A stretch of DNA of 64,000 nt from an uncultured Ruminococcus sp. (lineage in GTDB: Bacteria > Bacillota > Clostridia > Oscillospirales > Acutalibacteraceae), in assembly GCA_902792105.1 (NCBI GenBank), contig CADAYK010000006.1, forward strand, positions 1 through 64,000. The letters are read 5' to 3'. Of this stretch, positions 50,471 through 60,168 are shown one piece after another. A program made the translations under genes and the position numbers. The notes below the pieces were generated by a model. That model saw nothing but the letters and a program-made list of their open reading frames with translations, had not been told where the DNA came from and did not search any database. Each line of letters opens with the position of its first letter. Within the stretch, counting starts at the first letter, position 1.

Positions 50471-51013
50471 ATGAAACGCAGGCTTTTTATGCTATTATGC
50501 TTTTTTACCGCCATGGCGCTGTTCCCTGTTGTATCACTGAATTTCAGCAGCCCGGCAAAAACACAGAAGCCCCAAAAGGACAGCGCCGAAGCTGTTTGTA
50601 ACGCGGCATACGCCTTTTGCGACAGCGGTTTCTGCGACGAAGCTATTCAAGCGGTTACAGATATTATTAACACAAACATTCATACAGGGCACGCTTATAC
50701 CGAAAATAAAATTTCTGATAAAGAATTATACAACAGGATCCTCAAGGGATATAATTCTAAATCGGAATTATTATACACAAATGGCAGGATTCTATACATC
50801 CCCGTTTGTAAATGCTCAAACGGTTCAACTCAAATTTCGGACAAATATAATTATATTATTTCCGCCGCCTCGCCGTGGGACTGCTTTTCGGACAATTACG
50901 GCAGAGAAAACAACTGCGAAGGCGTCAGCGCCGACGGAATAAACTATTTGTGCAAAAACGGATTTGGCAAAAAAGAAGCGTTAAAATGGTATCTTCCCGG
51001 TTTATCCGATTGA
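50471..51013 (+). CDS. Small secreted protein resembling a reduced SpoIID domain
   Basis: A 180-residue exported protein with a hydrophobic signal (1-25). The mature part resembles the end of SpoIID/LytB domains: LLYTNGRILYIPVCKCSNGSTQ matches the usual YNGK-I-A-F-SSSGG-T pattern, AASPWDCFSD matches the SPWD segment, and VSADGINYLCKNGFGKKEALKWYLPG matches the C-terminal G-N-MAKQGK-Y-EIL-HYY-G block. The central part of a normal SpoIID (about 300 residues) is missing. SpoIID proteins cleave or bind peptidoglycan; this one is unusually short. AAGGTGG precedes ATG 50471. It precedes a DUF4358-like lipoprotein gene by 45 bases. Confidence 0.55.
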   Translation: MKRRLFMLLCFFTAMALFPVVSLNFSSPAKTQKPQKDSAEAVCNAAYAFCDSGFCDEAIQAVTDIINTNIHTGHAYTENKISDKELYNRILKGYNSKSELLYTNGRILYIPVCKCSNGSTQISDKYNYIISAASPWDCFSDNYGRENNCEGVSADGINYLCKNGFGKKEALKWYLPGLSD

Positions 51014-51058
51014 TTTATCCGAGCGAATATGGTATCATAAAAATGGAGGTATACCATT

Positions 51059-51514
51059 ATGAAAAAGATTATTGCCATAGCGCTTTTACTTGCCGGCGCG
51101 TTAGCTTTAGCGTCTTGCGCCAACCAAAATTCCAAAACTGTTTTTGCCGATATGTTTGAATTAAGTCAAAAAATGCTTACCGCAGACGAAACGCTTCCGA
51201 TAATGATGACCGTAAGCAGCGACGAGGATAATGCCGAACAAAAGTTTAAAAAGCATTGCGATTTTGACTATTCAAAGGTTAAAAGCTACTTTTGGTCTTA
51301 TGAAGAAACAGGAATGCCGTATGAAATTGCGGTAATTGAGCTTAAAAATGAATCTGACTCCGAAGCTCTTGCAAACTCGTTAAAAAGCCACGCAAAAGCC
51401 ATAGGAGCCGACGAAAACAAGACCGAAATCACCTCAAAGGGCAATTATACCGCGCTGATAATTTGCGACCAAAAGGACAAGGTTAAGGAAGCCTTTGACA
51501 AATATGTTAAATAG
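51059..51514 (+). CDS. DUF4358-like lipoprotein
   Basis: A 151-residue lipoprotein with signal ending LASC (Cys20). The mature domain, with YEIAVIELKNESDSEALANSLKSHAKA and a closing YTALIICDQKDKVKEAFDKY, resembles DUF4358, a family common in Clostridia of unknown function. GGAGG precedes ATG 51059. It lies between the SpoIID-like gene and a flavin reductase gene, all in the same direction. Confidence 0.75.
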   Translation: MKKIIAIALLLAGALALASCANQNSKTVFADMFELSQKMLTADETLPIMMTVSSDEDNAEQKFKKHCDFDYSKVKSYFWSYEETGMPYEIAVIELKNESDSEALANSLKSHAKAIGADENKTEITSKGNYTALIICDQKDKVKEAFDKYVK

Positions 51515-51567
51515 GCGAAACTGTAAACGATAAGATAAAATACTATGATCACCGGAGTGAATGAATT

Positions 51568-52185
51568 ATGAAAGTGCTTATGATTAACGGTTCTCCGCAC
51601 AAAAACGGCAACACCGCGGTTGCGCTGAACGAAATGGAAAAGGTATTTATAAAAAACGGCGTCGAGGTCGAAACCCTGCACATCGGCAGCAAGGCGGTAC
51701 GCGGCTGCATAGCCTGCGGAAGCTGCTATGAAAAGGGCAAGTGCGTTTTTGACGACGAGGTCAATCTTGCCGCGCCTAAGTTTGAACAGGCCGACGGTCT
51801 GGTTGTTGCCTCCCCTGTCTACTACGCCTCAGCCAACGCTACGCTTGTGGCGTTTTTGGACAGACTGTTCTACTCAACCCACTTTGACAAAAGGATGAAA
51901 GTGGGAGCTTCGGTCGTAGCAGCAAGGCGCGGAGGTCTGTCCGCGACCTTTGACGAGCTGAACAAGTATTTTACGATTTGCGGAATGCCACTGGCTTCAA
52001 GCCAATACTGGAACAGCGTTCACGGAAGAGCTCCGGGCGAAGCAAATCAGGACGCCGAGGGCTTGCAGACTATGCGTGCGCTGGCGGACAATATGACGTT
52101 TTTGATGAAAAGCATCGGGCTCGGAAAAGAAAAATTCGGACTCCCCGAAAAAGAAACGTGGATCCCGACGCATTTTATAAGATAA
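51568..52185 (+). CDS. NAD(P)H-dependent flavin (FMN) oxidoreductase
   Basis: A 205-residue flavodoxin-fold reductase. The FMN phosphate loop is NGSPHKNGNTAVALNEM (8-24); GCIACGSCYEKGKCVFDD (47-64) is typical of the iron-sulfur flavoprotein/azoreductase-like group; ASPVYYASANATLVAFLDR forms the second flavin contact. It probably reduces quinone-like or aromatic compounds with NAD(P)H. GGAGTGA precedes ATG 51568. A terminator follows. Confidence 0.88.
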   Translation: MKVLMINGSPHKNGNTAVALNEMEKVFIKNGVEVETLHIGSKAVRGCIACGSCYEKGKCVFDDEVNLAAPKFEQADGLVVASPVYYASANATLVAFLDRLFYSTHFDKRMKVGASVVAARRGGLSATFDELNKYFTICGMPLASSQYWNSVHGRAPGEANQDAEGLQTMRALADNMTFLMKSIGLGKEKFGLPEKETWIPTHFIR

Positions 52186-52199
52186 ACCAATCATTTAGC

Positions 52200-52236
52200 A
52201 AGGCGGCTCGTTTTTATGAAGCCGCCTTATTTTATG
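52200..52236 (+). terminator. Terminator between convergent genes
   Basis: Stem AAGGCGGCT/AGCCGCCTT followed by ATTTTAT. It closes the oxidoreductase transcript and can also act on the convergent MATE gene. Confidence 0.75.
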
Positions 52237-52287
52237 TTCAAAATATTTTATTATTTTCGAAAAGCCTGCAAAATCAACCCTTGTATT

Positions 52288-53658
52288 TTATTGATCCTGC
52301 TTTGGAAGCTTTTTGAAAAAATCCGCCGCAAAGGCAACAGTAAACGGAACCGAAAGCAAAAGCGAAACGGGCTGAGCCTCTTGTATTCCGTTAAGTCCCC
52401 TTACAGCCGACAAAACCAACAGACTCGGGATAAACAAAAGTCCGCTTCTTATTGCCGAAAGCAAGGACGCGCCGAGCTTTTTGCCTGTGCTTTGAAGCAG
52501 CATTTCGGTTGTCATGCACGGCGGCAAAACAAGCATAGCCAAGGACTGCAACACAAGCGCCCTTGTTCCGATTTTGATAACCTCGGGATCATCGCGGAAC
52601 AAGGCGATCAAGCTTCCGGAAAAAATAATCAGCAAAGCGCAGCCGAATATAATTATAGCTTCCGAAATCAGCGCTGTAAAGCAATAGCCTTTTCTGATCC
52701 GCGAGTATTTGCCCGCGCCGAAATTAAAGGCGGCAACAGGCTGAAAGCCCTGACCTATTCCCAGCGATATAGAAAAAGCAAAGAAAATAATACGCGAAAC
52801 AATGCTCATTGCCGCGACTGCCGCGTCGCCGTAAACCGCGCATTCGGCGTTGAGAAGCACGGTCGTCAGGCTGTTCAAGCCCTGTCTGAGCATACTCGGA
52901 AAACCCGTTGCGACAATGTCGCCTATTATTCCCCAAGTTACCTTTGAAGCGTAACCAAAGCTTATTTTTGTTTCGGTTTTTCCGCTGAGGAACATCATAA
53001 GCAAAACGCCCCAGCTTATAAACTGGCTGATAGCGGTGGATAATCCGGCTCCGGCGATATTCAGTCCCAAGCCGAACATTAAAACAGGATCGCCGAGCAT
53101 ATTCAGAACCGCGCCGGTCATAAGCCCTATCATTCCGAGAAAAGCCTTGCCCTCATAACGCAAAAGGTTGTTTAGCGTCAGACTTGAGCTCATAAACGGC
53201 GTTGAGATCAATATGTAAAAAATGTAGGTCTTGGCGTAGGGAGCAATGGTTTCCGTGCTGCCGAGGAACATTACGATATTGTCAAGCCAGATAAAACCGG
53301 TAACGCTGATCAGAATACCGCACAAAAAGGACGAGAAAAATCCGACCGAAGCATGGATCGACGCGCTTTCCTTATCGTTCGCGCCCAATGCTCTTGACAG
53401 TATGCTGCCTGCCCCGTTTCCGAACATAAAGCCAACTGCCTGGATTATCGACATAAACCCAAATACTATACCTACGGCTCCGCTCGCGCTTGTGCCGAGC
53501 TGTCCCACAAAGGCGGTGTCCGCAAGATTATACACATTAGTTATCAGCATTGATACGATCGCAGGCACCGACAAAGCAAGAACAAGCCGTGAAACAGGCG
53601 TTTTTGTCATTTTATTGTATTGATTTGTCTTGTTTTTCTGACTAAACTGCAGCGGCAT
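52288..53658 (-). CDS. MATE family efflux transporter
   Basis: A 456-residue MATE exporter with twelve membrane segments in two halves; SVPAIVSMLITNVYNLADTAFVGQLG near 32-57 is characteristic. It exports cationic drugs or metabolites, driven by Na+ or H+. Unlike the exporter at 12488-14221 it has no C-terminal ATPase domain. AGAGG lies eight bases before ATG 53658. Monocistronic. Confidence 0.9.
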   Translation of the reverse strand: MPLQFSQKNKTNQYNKMTKTPVSRLVLALSVPAIVSMLITNVYNLADTAFVGQLGTSASGAVGIVFGFMSIIQAVGFMFGNGAGSILSRALGANDKESASIHASVGFFSSFLCGILISVTGFIWLDNIVMFLGSTETIAPYAKTYIFYILISTPFMSSSLTLNNLLRYEGKAFLGMIGLMTGAVLNMLGDPVLMFGLGLNIAGAGLSTAISQFISWGVLLMMFLSGKTETKISFGYASKVTWGIIGDIVATGFPSMLRQGLNSLTTVLLNAECAVYGDAAVAAMSIVSRIIFFAFSISLGIGQGFQPVAAFNFGAGKYSRIRKGYCFTALISEAIIIFGCALLIIFSGSLIALFRDDPEVIKIGTRALVLQSLAMLVLPPCMTTEMLLQSTGKKLGASLLSAIRSGLLFIPSLLVLSAVRGLNGIQEAQPVSLLLSVPFTVAFAADFFKKLPKQDQ

Positions 53659-53816
53659 CAAATTATCCTCTCGTACCTATTCTGATAAATATTCTAATAT
53701 CTTAAAACGCCGTTGTCAACATTCCCGCCAATGTCGCGAAATTTTAAATATTTATTTGCATTTTTACTTAATATAGTATAAAATACTCATATAACATCTT
53801 TTATTGAGGTTCTAAT

Positions 53817-55313
53817 ATGATAGGAAGACTGAAAAATAAGAAAAAACGTGTTTTTGTTCTTTTTGCAATTTTATTGTCAACACTTGTTTTTTCTTTGGTT
53901 TACATTATAGTAAACGGACAAACATATACTTTTGTCACTTTTTACGCTGATCCGGAATGCAACTTCACCGATATAAAGGTCGAAATTATGGACGAAGATA
54001 TATTATCGTTTGAAACTTTCGGTATTAAAAATAAGTATGGCAGCGATTTCGATGCAATTACCATAAAAGCCAAAAGCATGGGAGACACAGCGGTTACTTG
54101 CCATTATACGTATGAAGACGGATCGGAACCGTTCGATGAGCAGTTTTATTTTACCGTGCTGCCGTTCAACGTTATATATGACAGAACAAATGACAACTTT
54201 TCGGGATACGAGGTATTGTTACCGTGCTTCTTTATTAACCTTGTTACCTTGCTGATCATACTCGGAATGTCCTTTTTTGAAAGGACAAGAAGCGGGCGCT
54301 ATTCCTATTCGATGGTAGCTTTAGGCGGTTTGATGCTGTATGTTTTGGGTACGATAATCTCTTTTATCGCCCTGCCGTTTTTGTTAAACCACAGCTTTAA
54401 TGTCGAAAGCTTCTTTGAACTGGTCTCGCTTTTTGTGTTTGAGGGGCTTCTTTATTCCGCAATAGTTTTCCCCGTTTTGTTACTGCTGTCTATCGCGTTA
54501 GGCATAAGCAATTTGTGGCTGGTAAAGCATGAGGGTTTCAGACTGCCTAATTTGCTCGGCATATTTTTGGGTTTATCGATCATCGCCGGTTTTTTTGCGA
54601 TCGCAGTAATGATCATAAACGATTATGAAGGCGGCGAATTAGAGGTAAAAATTTACACCCTAATATCAGTTGCTGCTATTTACATCTTCTGTTATTTTGT
54701 AAACATGCTGTTGTCAACAATTTTGTGCTCGATTTTTGCGGTCGGGTACAGTATTCCCTATGATGTTGACTACATTATAATCTTGGGCTGTGCTATTCGC
54801 AAAGACGGCACGCCTACACCCATTCTTCGCGGCAGGATCGACCGCGCTATTGAATTTGAGCAAAAGCAGTTTGAGGTCACGGGAAAGCACGCGGTGTTTG
54901 TCCCGTCGGGAGGTCAGGGCAGCGACGAGGTGATTTCCGAAGCGGAAAGCATGAAGCAGTATCTTATTTCACAAGGAATTCCCGAAGAACGGATTTTGCC
55001 CGAAGACAAAAGCGTTAACACTTATCAAAATATGCTGTTTTCAAAGCAGCTTATTGAAAAACAGGTGGAAAGCCTTGACGATGTTCACATTGCCTTTGCA
55101 ACCACAAACTATCATGTTTTCAGGGGATATACCCTTGCAAAAAGAGTCGGTATGGCGGCACACGGACTTTCGGCAAAAACAAAGCTTTACTTTTTCCCAA
55201 ATGCTTTTGTGCGCGAGTTTATCGGATTGCTGTACGCCGAACGCCGCAGGCACCTGATTTATCTTTTAATTACCGTATTGACTTACACTGTCCTGACATT
55301 TCTTTTTTCATAA
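53817..55313 (+). CDS. YdcF/ElyC-like (DUF218) membrane protein
   Basis: A 498-residue protein. An N-terminal membrane segment and a roughly 100-residue extracytoplasmic beta-like domain precede five or six membrane segments (about 135-310). The C-terminal DUF218 domain (about 318-498) has VDYIIILGCAIRKDGTPTPILRGRIDRA, SGGQGSDEVISEAESMKQYL, ILPEDKSVNTYQNMLFSK and TTNYHVFRGYTLA. Relatives act in envelope-glycan or lipid-carrier metabolism in other bacteria, but the reaction is unproven. GAGG precedes ATG 53817. Confidence 0.82.
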   Translation: MIGRLKNKKKRVFVLFAILLSTLVFSLVYIIVNGQTYTFVTFYADPECNFTDIKVEIMDEDILSFETFGIKNKYGSDFDAITIKAKSMGDTAVTCHYTYEDGSEPFDEQFYFTVLPFNVIYDRTNDNFSGYEVLLPCFFINLVTLLIILGMSFFERTRSGRYSYSMVALGGLMLYVLGTIISFIALPFLLNHSFNVESFFELVSLFVFEGLLYSAIVFPVLLLLSIALGISNLWLVKHEGFRLPNLLGIFLGLSIIAGFFAIAVMIINDYEGGELEVKIYTLISVAAIYIFCYFVNMLLSTILCSIFAVGYSIPYDVDYIIILGCAIRKDGTPTPILRGRIDRAIEFEQKQFEVTGKHAVFVPSGGQGSDEVISEAESMKQYLISQGIPEERILPEDKSVNTYQNMLFSKQLIEKQVESLDDVHIAFATTNYHVFRGYTLAKRVGMAAHGLSAKTKLYFFPNAFVREFIGLLYAERRRHLIYLLITVLTYTVLTFLFS

Positions 55314-55315
55314 GC

Positions 55316-55348
55316 AAAAGCCGGCTCGTTATGAACCGGCTTTTAATT
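55316..55348 (+). terminator. Terminator between convergent genes
   Basis: Stem AAAAGCCGG/CCGGCTTTT with an inner mismatch, followed by AATTTC. Serves the DUF218 gene and probably the convergent lipoprotein gene. Confidence 0.75.
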
Positions 55349-55360
55349 TCTAAATTAGAA

Positions 55361-55873
55361 TTATTCAAGAACCTTGACCTGATCTGCAGGAACTTCAAGT
55401 ATACGCGCAAGAGTGTTTTTATCAAGACGAAGAACTCCGGTTACGGTAACCTTAGCGTCGTCGGCAGGATAATCGTCGGGAAATTTTCCGTCGATAATAG
55501 CCCAAGAGCAGCCTTTTCCTTTTCCGTTTCCGTCTTTTTCCTGAATCGTGCAGTTGCTCATTCTGCGGGCGTTTATGCCGGTAATCTTAATTACCTTGTC
55601 GTCCCACTTGTTTTCGCCCCAGTCTTCAAGAAAAGCTTCCATTCCGGCAAAGTCGCCGTCTTCAATAGTGAGGTCGGGCTTTGAATAATCAACATCATCG
55701 GTTTTTGCTGCTTCCGTAGCCGGGCTTTGAGCATCCGAGCTTTGGACGGTGCTGCTTTGAGCGTCAGAACTTCCGGTACCGGAGCTTGAAGCATTGCCGC
55801 CGCATGAAGCAAAGGCAAACAGTGCAAAAGAAAGTGCCAAAATGAGTGACGTAAATTTTAATGTCTTTTTCAT
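55361..55873 (-). CDS. Lipoprotein with OB-fold-like domain, unknown function
   Basis: A 170-residue lipoprotein. The signal ends FASC, followed by a Ser/Gly/Thr-rich low-complexity linker (about 25-65). The folded part (about 75-170) is beta-rich; DKVIKITGINARRMSNC, WAIIDG and AKVTVTGVLRL resemble an OB-fold found in secreted nucleic-acid- or ligand-binding proteins, a weak similarity only. The frame opens 28 codons earlier, but GGAGG fits ATG 55873. Transcribed alone. Confidence 0.65.
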   Translation of the reverse strand: MKKTLKFTSLILALSFALFAFASCGGNASSSGTGSSDAQSSTVQSSDAQSPATEAAKTDDVDYSKPDLTIEDGDFAGMEAFLEDWGENKWDDKVIKITGINARRMSNCTIQEKDGNGKGKGCSWAIIDGKFPDDYPADDAKVTVTGVLRLDKNTLARILEVPADQVKVLE

Positions 55874-56302
55874 AAACAATTCCTCCGTTTCAGAATATCG
55901 GATTTTGTGCGCTTTACGCATATATATTCTAACACAAATAACAATAATCTGCAACAAAAAAATAAATATTTGTAAGACAACGACAACAGGACGGATCGCT
56001 CCGCCCTGCCGTCGTAAAAAATATAAAGAGAGGGGTTGGTGAAATAATCTGCCCGGCGGCAGTTTATACTAAAAGCCGGTATTTGGCTTTTAATACACTT
56101 AGCCGAAATAACGCAAACTCAAATAATATGTATTATACCGATACCTGTATAAAGGACAAACTTCCCCAAGACTCCGGTCACACTTTTTTAATTTTTTCTT
56201 TCTATTATTTAGACGGCGCAAAAATATAAATGGTTTAAAAAACAAAAAAATTATTTAAATTTTAAAGGCTTTCCGTTTTTACATGGCGGAAAGCCTTTTG
56301 AC
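55874..56302. other. Intergenic region with two hairpins
   Basis: A 429-base non-coding region. An imperfect hairpin lies at 55981-56014 (CGAC, CAGG and CGGA paired with TCCG, CCTG and GTCG). A perfect 8-bp hairpin TAAAAGCC/GGCTTTTA lies at 56070-56092. The clpE terminator is at 56264-56298. The rest is AT-rich with no convincing open frame. A small RNA is possible but not supported by a clear promoter. Confidence 0.45.
56262..56300 (-). terminator. Terminator after clpE
   Basis: Stem AAAGGCTTTCCG/CGGAAAGCCTTT, four bases after the clpE stop codon, with AT-rich sequence following on the minus strand. Confidence 0.75.
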
Positions 56303-58645
56303 TTATATTATCTGTAAAATAATCTGCTCGCCGTCCGAGGTAACGTTGATTGCGGTCAAGCCGCCCTCGCCGTTTTCGATCATAGCGTTGGCGATTTTCT
56401 CCTCTACCTCACGGCGTATGGTGTTTCTGAGGTCACGTGCGCCGCTGTTGCCTCCGCATGATTTTCGGGAAAGATATTTACACGCTTTGTCGTCGTATGT
56501 AAACTTGATTTTCTTTTCCTCCAGCGTGGGAACATATTCGCTGAGCATAAGACCTGCGATTTCGTCAAAATTCTCCTCGGTAAGGTGATTAAACACGATC
56601 ACCTCGTCCACACGCGCCAAAAACTCGGGACGAAGGAAATCGGACAATGCCTTCATAACCTTTTCCTTTGAAGCCTCCTCGGAAGTTTTTCCAAAGCCGA
56701 GCGCGGAATCTCTGCCTGCCGAACCCGCGTTTGAGGTCATAACGATAACGGTATTTTCAAAGTTGACCGCTCTGCCGTGCGCGTCGGTGACCTTGCCCTC
56801 GTCAAGGATTTGGAGAAGGATATTGAGAACGTCGGGATGAGCTTTTTCAATCTCGTCAAAAAGCAGCACGGAATACGGGCGGCGGCGAACCTTTTCGGTC
56901 ACCTGACCTGCCTCATCATAGCCCACATATCCGGGTGGTGAACCGATGATTTTTGACACGCTGTGCTTTTCCATAAACTCGGACATATCAAGGCGGATCA
57001 GCGTTTCGGGAGAATCAAAAAGCTCCTGACTGAGCACCTTAACAAGCTCGGTTTTACCGACGCCTGTGGGACCAACGAATATAAATGAAGCCGGACGGCG
57101 GCGCGGAGAGATCTGGCAGCGGCTGCGCTTAATTGCGCTTGCAAGCTTTTCAACAGCCTCATCCTGACCGATGATTTTCTTTTTGAGCTCGCCCTCCAAA
57201 TCGGCAAGCTTAGCAAGCTCGTTTTCGCGTATTCTCGAAGCCGGAATTCCTGTCCAAAGCTCGATAACCTTTGCGATATCCTCCTCGGTAACGCGTGCGA
57301 CAAGCTCGTCGGGATCAAACTTTTCAAGCTCCGAATCAATTTTCGCGAGTTCGGTATTAACCTCTGCAAGCTTCTCGTAATCTACCTCTTCGGCGCTCGA
57401 AATGTCATCCTTGCGGCGAAGCAGCTCGCCCTTGTCCTCCCTGAGTTTATCGCAGTGCTCAAGCTTTTTGTTTCTCAAAGCAGCGCAGGCACAGCTTTCG
57501 TCCAAAAGGTCAATTGCCTTGTCGGGCAAAAACCTGTCGGTAATATAGCGTTCGGACAGAACTACTGTTTTTCTGACAATATCGTCGTCCACAACAACGC
57601 GGTGGTGGTTTTCATAATAGCTCTTTACGCCGGCAATTACCTCAATGCTCTGTGCAATTGAAGGTTCGCCAACCTTTACAGGCTGAAAACGGCGTTCAAG
57701 CGCGGAATCCTTTTCAATATATTTGCGGTATTCGTTAAAGGTCGTAGCACCGATAACCTGAACCTCACCTCTTGAAAGCGCGGGTTTAAGTATATTCGCG
57801 GCGTTCATTGTGCCTTCGCTGTCGCCCGTTCCTACAAGTGAATGAACCTCGTCGATAAACAGTATGATATTGCCGCTTTCTTTTATCTCGGAAACCAAGC
57901 CCTTGATTCGGCTTTCAAACTGTCCGCGGAACTGTGTTCCTGCAACAAGTGAAGTAAGATCCAAAAGCTGGATCTCCTTATGCTTAAGCCTTTGAGGAAC
58001 ATCGCCGTTTGCAATACGCAGCGCAAGTCCTTCGGCAATAGCCGTTTTACCGACGCCGGGCTCGCCGATAAGACACGGATTGTTTTTGGTACGCCTTGAA
58101 AGGATCTGAATAATACGTGCGATTTCAACATCTCTTCCGACAATGCGGTCAATTTTTCCCTCGCGTGCTTTTCTGGTCAGATCCTCGCAGTAAAGGCTGA
58201 TATGTTTTCTCTTTTTTTCTTTCTTTTCTTTTTTACCGGTTTGCTGTCCGCCGGGATTCTGGGTATTTTGAGCGTTTCCGCCGAAAATATTTTTAAAGAA
58301 GTTCGGGAAAGCCGGCGCGCCGTGTGAAAAATCATCGTCGTCGCTTCCGGGAGCCTCTTCCCTAAACTGTTCCATTTGGTCGGCAAGATTATCGGCGCCG
58401 AGCTGTTCCATAAGCTGCGACATATCGCCGTCCTCGCCCATTCCCTGCATCAGGGTATTCATTTGATCCTGAACTGTTTCAAGATCCTCATCCGAAATAC
58501 CCATCTTACTGATCAAATCCTCAACGGGCTTTATGCCAAGCTCCTTTGCGCAGGTCAGGCAATAGCCTGCCGTCGGAGCGTCCTGCTGTGTATTATTTGA
58601 AACGAAAACGACTGCCTGCCGTTTTCCGCATCTGGTGCAAAGCAT
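56303..58645 (-). CDS. clpE: ClpE-type Clp ATPase
   Basis: A 780-residue AAA+ unfoldase that feeds proteins to ClpP. The N-terminus has a zinc finger (CTRCGKR at 3-9, CLTCAKELG at 29-37) instead of the ClpC repeat domain, which makes it ClpE-like. D1 has Walker [10 protein letters not shown], the middle part (about 390-440) is a charged UVR-like coil, and D2 has GPTGVGKTE. The LGF loop after [10 protein letters not shown] is the ClpP contact. A promoter lies upstream; I see no CtsR heptamer operator. Length is normal. Confidence 0.92.
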   Translation of the reverse strand: MLCTRCGKRQAVVFVSNNTQQDAPTAGYCLTCAKELGIKPVEDLISKMGISDEDLETVQDQMNTLMQGMGEDGDMSQLMEQLGADNLADQMEQFREEAPGSDDDDFSHGAPAFPNFFKNIFGGNAQNTQNPGGQQTGKKEKKEKKRKHISLYCEDLTRKAREGKIDRIVGRDVEIARIIQILSRRTKNNPCLIGEPGVGKTAIAEGLALRIANGDVPQRLKHKEIQLLDLTSLVAGTQFRGQFESRIKGLVSEIKESGNIILFIDEVHSLVGTGDSEGTMNAANILKPALSRGEVQVIGATTFNEYRKYIEKDSALERRFQPVKVGEPSIAQSIEVIAGVKSYYENHHRVVVDDDIVRKTVVLSERYITDRFLPDKAIDLLDESCACAALRNKKLEHCDKLREDKGELLRRKDDISSAEEVDYEKLAEVNTELAKIDSELEKFDPDELVARVTEEDIAKVIELWTGIPASRIRENELAKLADLEGELKKKIIGQDEAVEKLASAIKRSRCQISPRRRPASFIFVGPTGVGKTELVKVLSQELFDSPETLIRLDMSEFMEKHSVSKIIGSPPGYVGYDEAGQVTEKVRRRPYSVLLFDEIEKAHPDVLNILLQILDEGKVTDAHGRAVNFENTVIVMTSNAGSAGRDSALGFGKTSEEASKEKVMKALSDFLRPEFLARVDEVIVFNHLTEENFDEIAGLMLSEYVPTLEEKKIKFTYDDKACKYLSRKSCGGNSGARDLRNTIRREVEEKIANAMIENGEGGLTAINVTSDGEQIILQII

Positions 58646-58699
58646 ATTATATTCCTCCTATCTGTATAACCCTTGTCATACACAATATTTAGCTTTTAT

Positions 58700-58728
58700 A
58701 TTATAACCTAATCAATACATTTTTGCAA
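58700..58728 (-). promoter_or_regulatory. Promoter of clpE
   Basis: Minus-strand -35 TTGCAA and -10 TATAAT with a 17-base spacer, about 55 bases before the clpE start codon. Confidence 0.75.
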
Positions 58729-58730
58729 TA

Positions 58731-58850
58731 TTTTTACTTCGCGTTCTTTACGTTTATTATATTTTTAACTTATGCATTTCGCGAGAAGGCTAAGCTTTTA
58801 CAAAAACAGTTGCTTTTTTACTTCGCGTTCTTCTTGTTTATTTTTCTTTA
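58731..58850. repeat. Direct repeat at the 3' end of pgsA
   Basis: TTTTTACTTCGCGTTCTT occurs at about 58731-58748 and again at about 58815-58832; GTTTATT follows each by a few bases. The second copy reaches into the pgsA stop region. It looks like a short tandem duplication; no function is apparent. Confidence 0.5.
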
Positions 58851-59419
58851 TCGGCTTTAATTTGTTTTATAATCAGCACGGCGTACATCACAAGTGCGAA
58901 AACCATTGCCGCGGCGGTTACAACAAATGTAAACATAATCAAACTCTCGTTTTGAATATTGAAGGCTGCCTTCAGGAAAATTATGACGCAAACCGAAATA
59001 TAAAAAATCAGTGTTGCAACTTTACCGTACCACCTTGCGGGCGGCGGAGTAACCTTCATGATCAACAGTATAAGCCCGCCCAAAAGCATAAAAAACTCCT
59101 TGCCGATCATCACAAGCATTATAGGCAGCAGCGACGGCATATAGATCAGCATACAAACCGCAACGCTGACAAGAGTTACCTTGTCGGCGATCGGGTCAAG
59201 TATTTTTCCGAGCGGAGTTACCTGACCGAGCTTTCTTGCAAAAAAGCCGTCAAGGCAATCGCTCAGCCCCGAAGCTCCTATGCAGATCGCGGCGGCTATA
59301 TAATTCTTATTCAGAAAAAAATATACAAACGGAGCCACAAGCAAAAACCTTAAATATGTCAGCAAATTCGGTATGGTCACCAAATCCGCCGGTTTGAAGC
59401 TCCACTCATTTTTTTCCAT
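58838..59419 (-). CDS. pgsA: CDP-diacylglycerol-glycerol-3-phosphate 3-phosphatidyltransferase
   Basis: A 193-residue membrane enzyme that makes phosphatidylglycerol phosphate. The CDP-alcohol phosphotransferase signature is intact: SDCLDGFFARKLGQVTPLG followed by KILDPIADK. Four to five membrane segments follow. The N-terminal ITIPNLLTYLRFL-type start (VTIPNLLTYLRFLLV) is typical of PgsA. It lies downstream of cvpA by 20 bases, in the run from the ECF genes. Confidence 0.92.
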   Translation of the reverse strand: MEKNEWSFKPADLVTIPNLLTYLRFLLVAPFVYFFLNKNYIAAAICIGASGLSDCLDGFFARKLGQVTPLGKILDPIADKVTLVSVAVCMLIYMPSLLPIMLVMIGKEFFMLLGGLILLIMKVTPPPARWYGKVATLIFYISVCVIIFLKAAFNIQNESLIMFTFVVTAAAMVFALVMYAVLIIKQIKADKEK

Positions 59420-59439
59420 TATTCTACCCCCTGAAAAAA

Positions 59440-60114
59440 CTACTTAAAAAAGCAAAAAAAGTTAAACAAGCTGCCGTAGAAGCTGCTGTTGTTTAACGCG
59501 TTTGGATTAGCGGTGATAACGACAACAGAAAATATGTTCACGGCAATTAACACAATTACTATACCCTCTATAAGTCCGGTAAAAGTTCCGAGAATATGAT
59601 TGATCTGACTGATAACGGGAATTTCAAACACTCTCAAAGCCTTGCGAACCAGTATTTTTAAAAGCACTAAAATAATGATAAAAAACACTGTTGACAGCAG
59701 CAGCGAAATAATGCCGACCGTAAGCTCTCCGACTGGTTGTTCAATGCTTTGAACAACCGAAAGAGTTTTGTCCTCAGGCAGCTTGATTCCGTTTTGAACA
59801 TCGTTAATCGTAACTCCGAACAGCCCGGTGATCTGCTTTATCAGCCCGGTGATCCAGTCCGGCGCGCTGTTAAGGCTGGTGTTTACCGCCGTGTCAACGC
59901 CGTAAGTATCAATGGTAGTCTGCAATCTGTTTATTACGCTTTGCTTAATAAAGCTGTCGTAAATCCAATGAGCCAGTCCGTTTGCCAGCAGTCTTGATAT
60001 AATTGATGAAGCGATTACAGCCGCAAAGTTTAACAGCGTTGAGGCAAGTCCGCGCTTATAACCTAAGAAGGCAAAAAATATAATCAGTAAAATTATAAGT
60101 ATATCGGAAATCAT
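59440..60114 (-). CDS. CvpA family membrane protein
   Basis: A 224-residue protein with four or so membrane segments: it opens DILIILLIIFFAFLGYKRG, the CvpA family start, and later has a long VVFFIIILVLLKILVRKAL-like segment and a final hydrophobic stretch. CvpA relatives affect colicin production and envelope integrity; the mechanism is unclear. AGGAG fits ATG 60114 rather than the earlier start at 60135. Confidence 0.8.
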   Translation of the reverse strand: MISDILIILLIIFFAFLGYKRGLASTLLNFAAVIASSIISRLLANGLAHWIYDSFIKQSVINRLQTTIDTYGVDTAVNTSLNSAPDWITGLIKQITGLFGVTINDVQNGIKLPEDKTLSVVQSIEQPVGELTVGIISLLLSTVFFIIILVLLKILVRKALRVFEIPVISQINHILGTFTGLIEGIVIVLIAVNIFSVVVITANPNALNNSSFYGSLFNFFCFFK

Positions 60115-60168
60115 TTTTTCTCCTATGCTCCGCAAATCAACTGCGGATATCCATCTATATTTTTACGA

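Noticed and set aside
52216..52947. Plus-strand frame of 243 codons opposite the MATE gene
   Set aside because: Very basic, Gln/Asn-rich translation, no ribosome site, antisense to a well-supported transporter.
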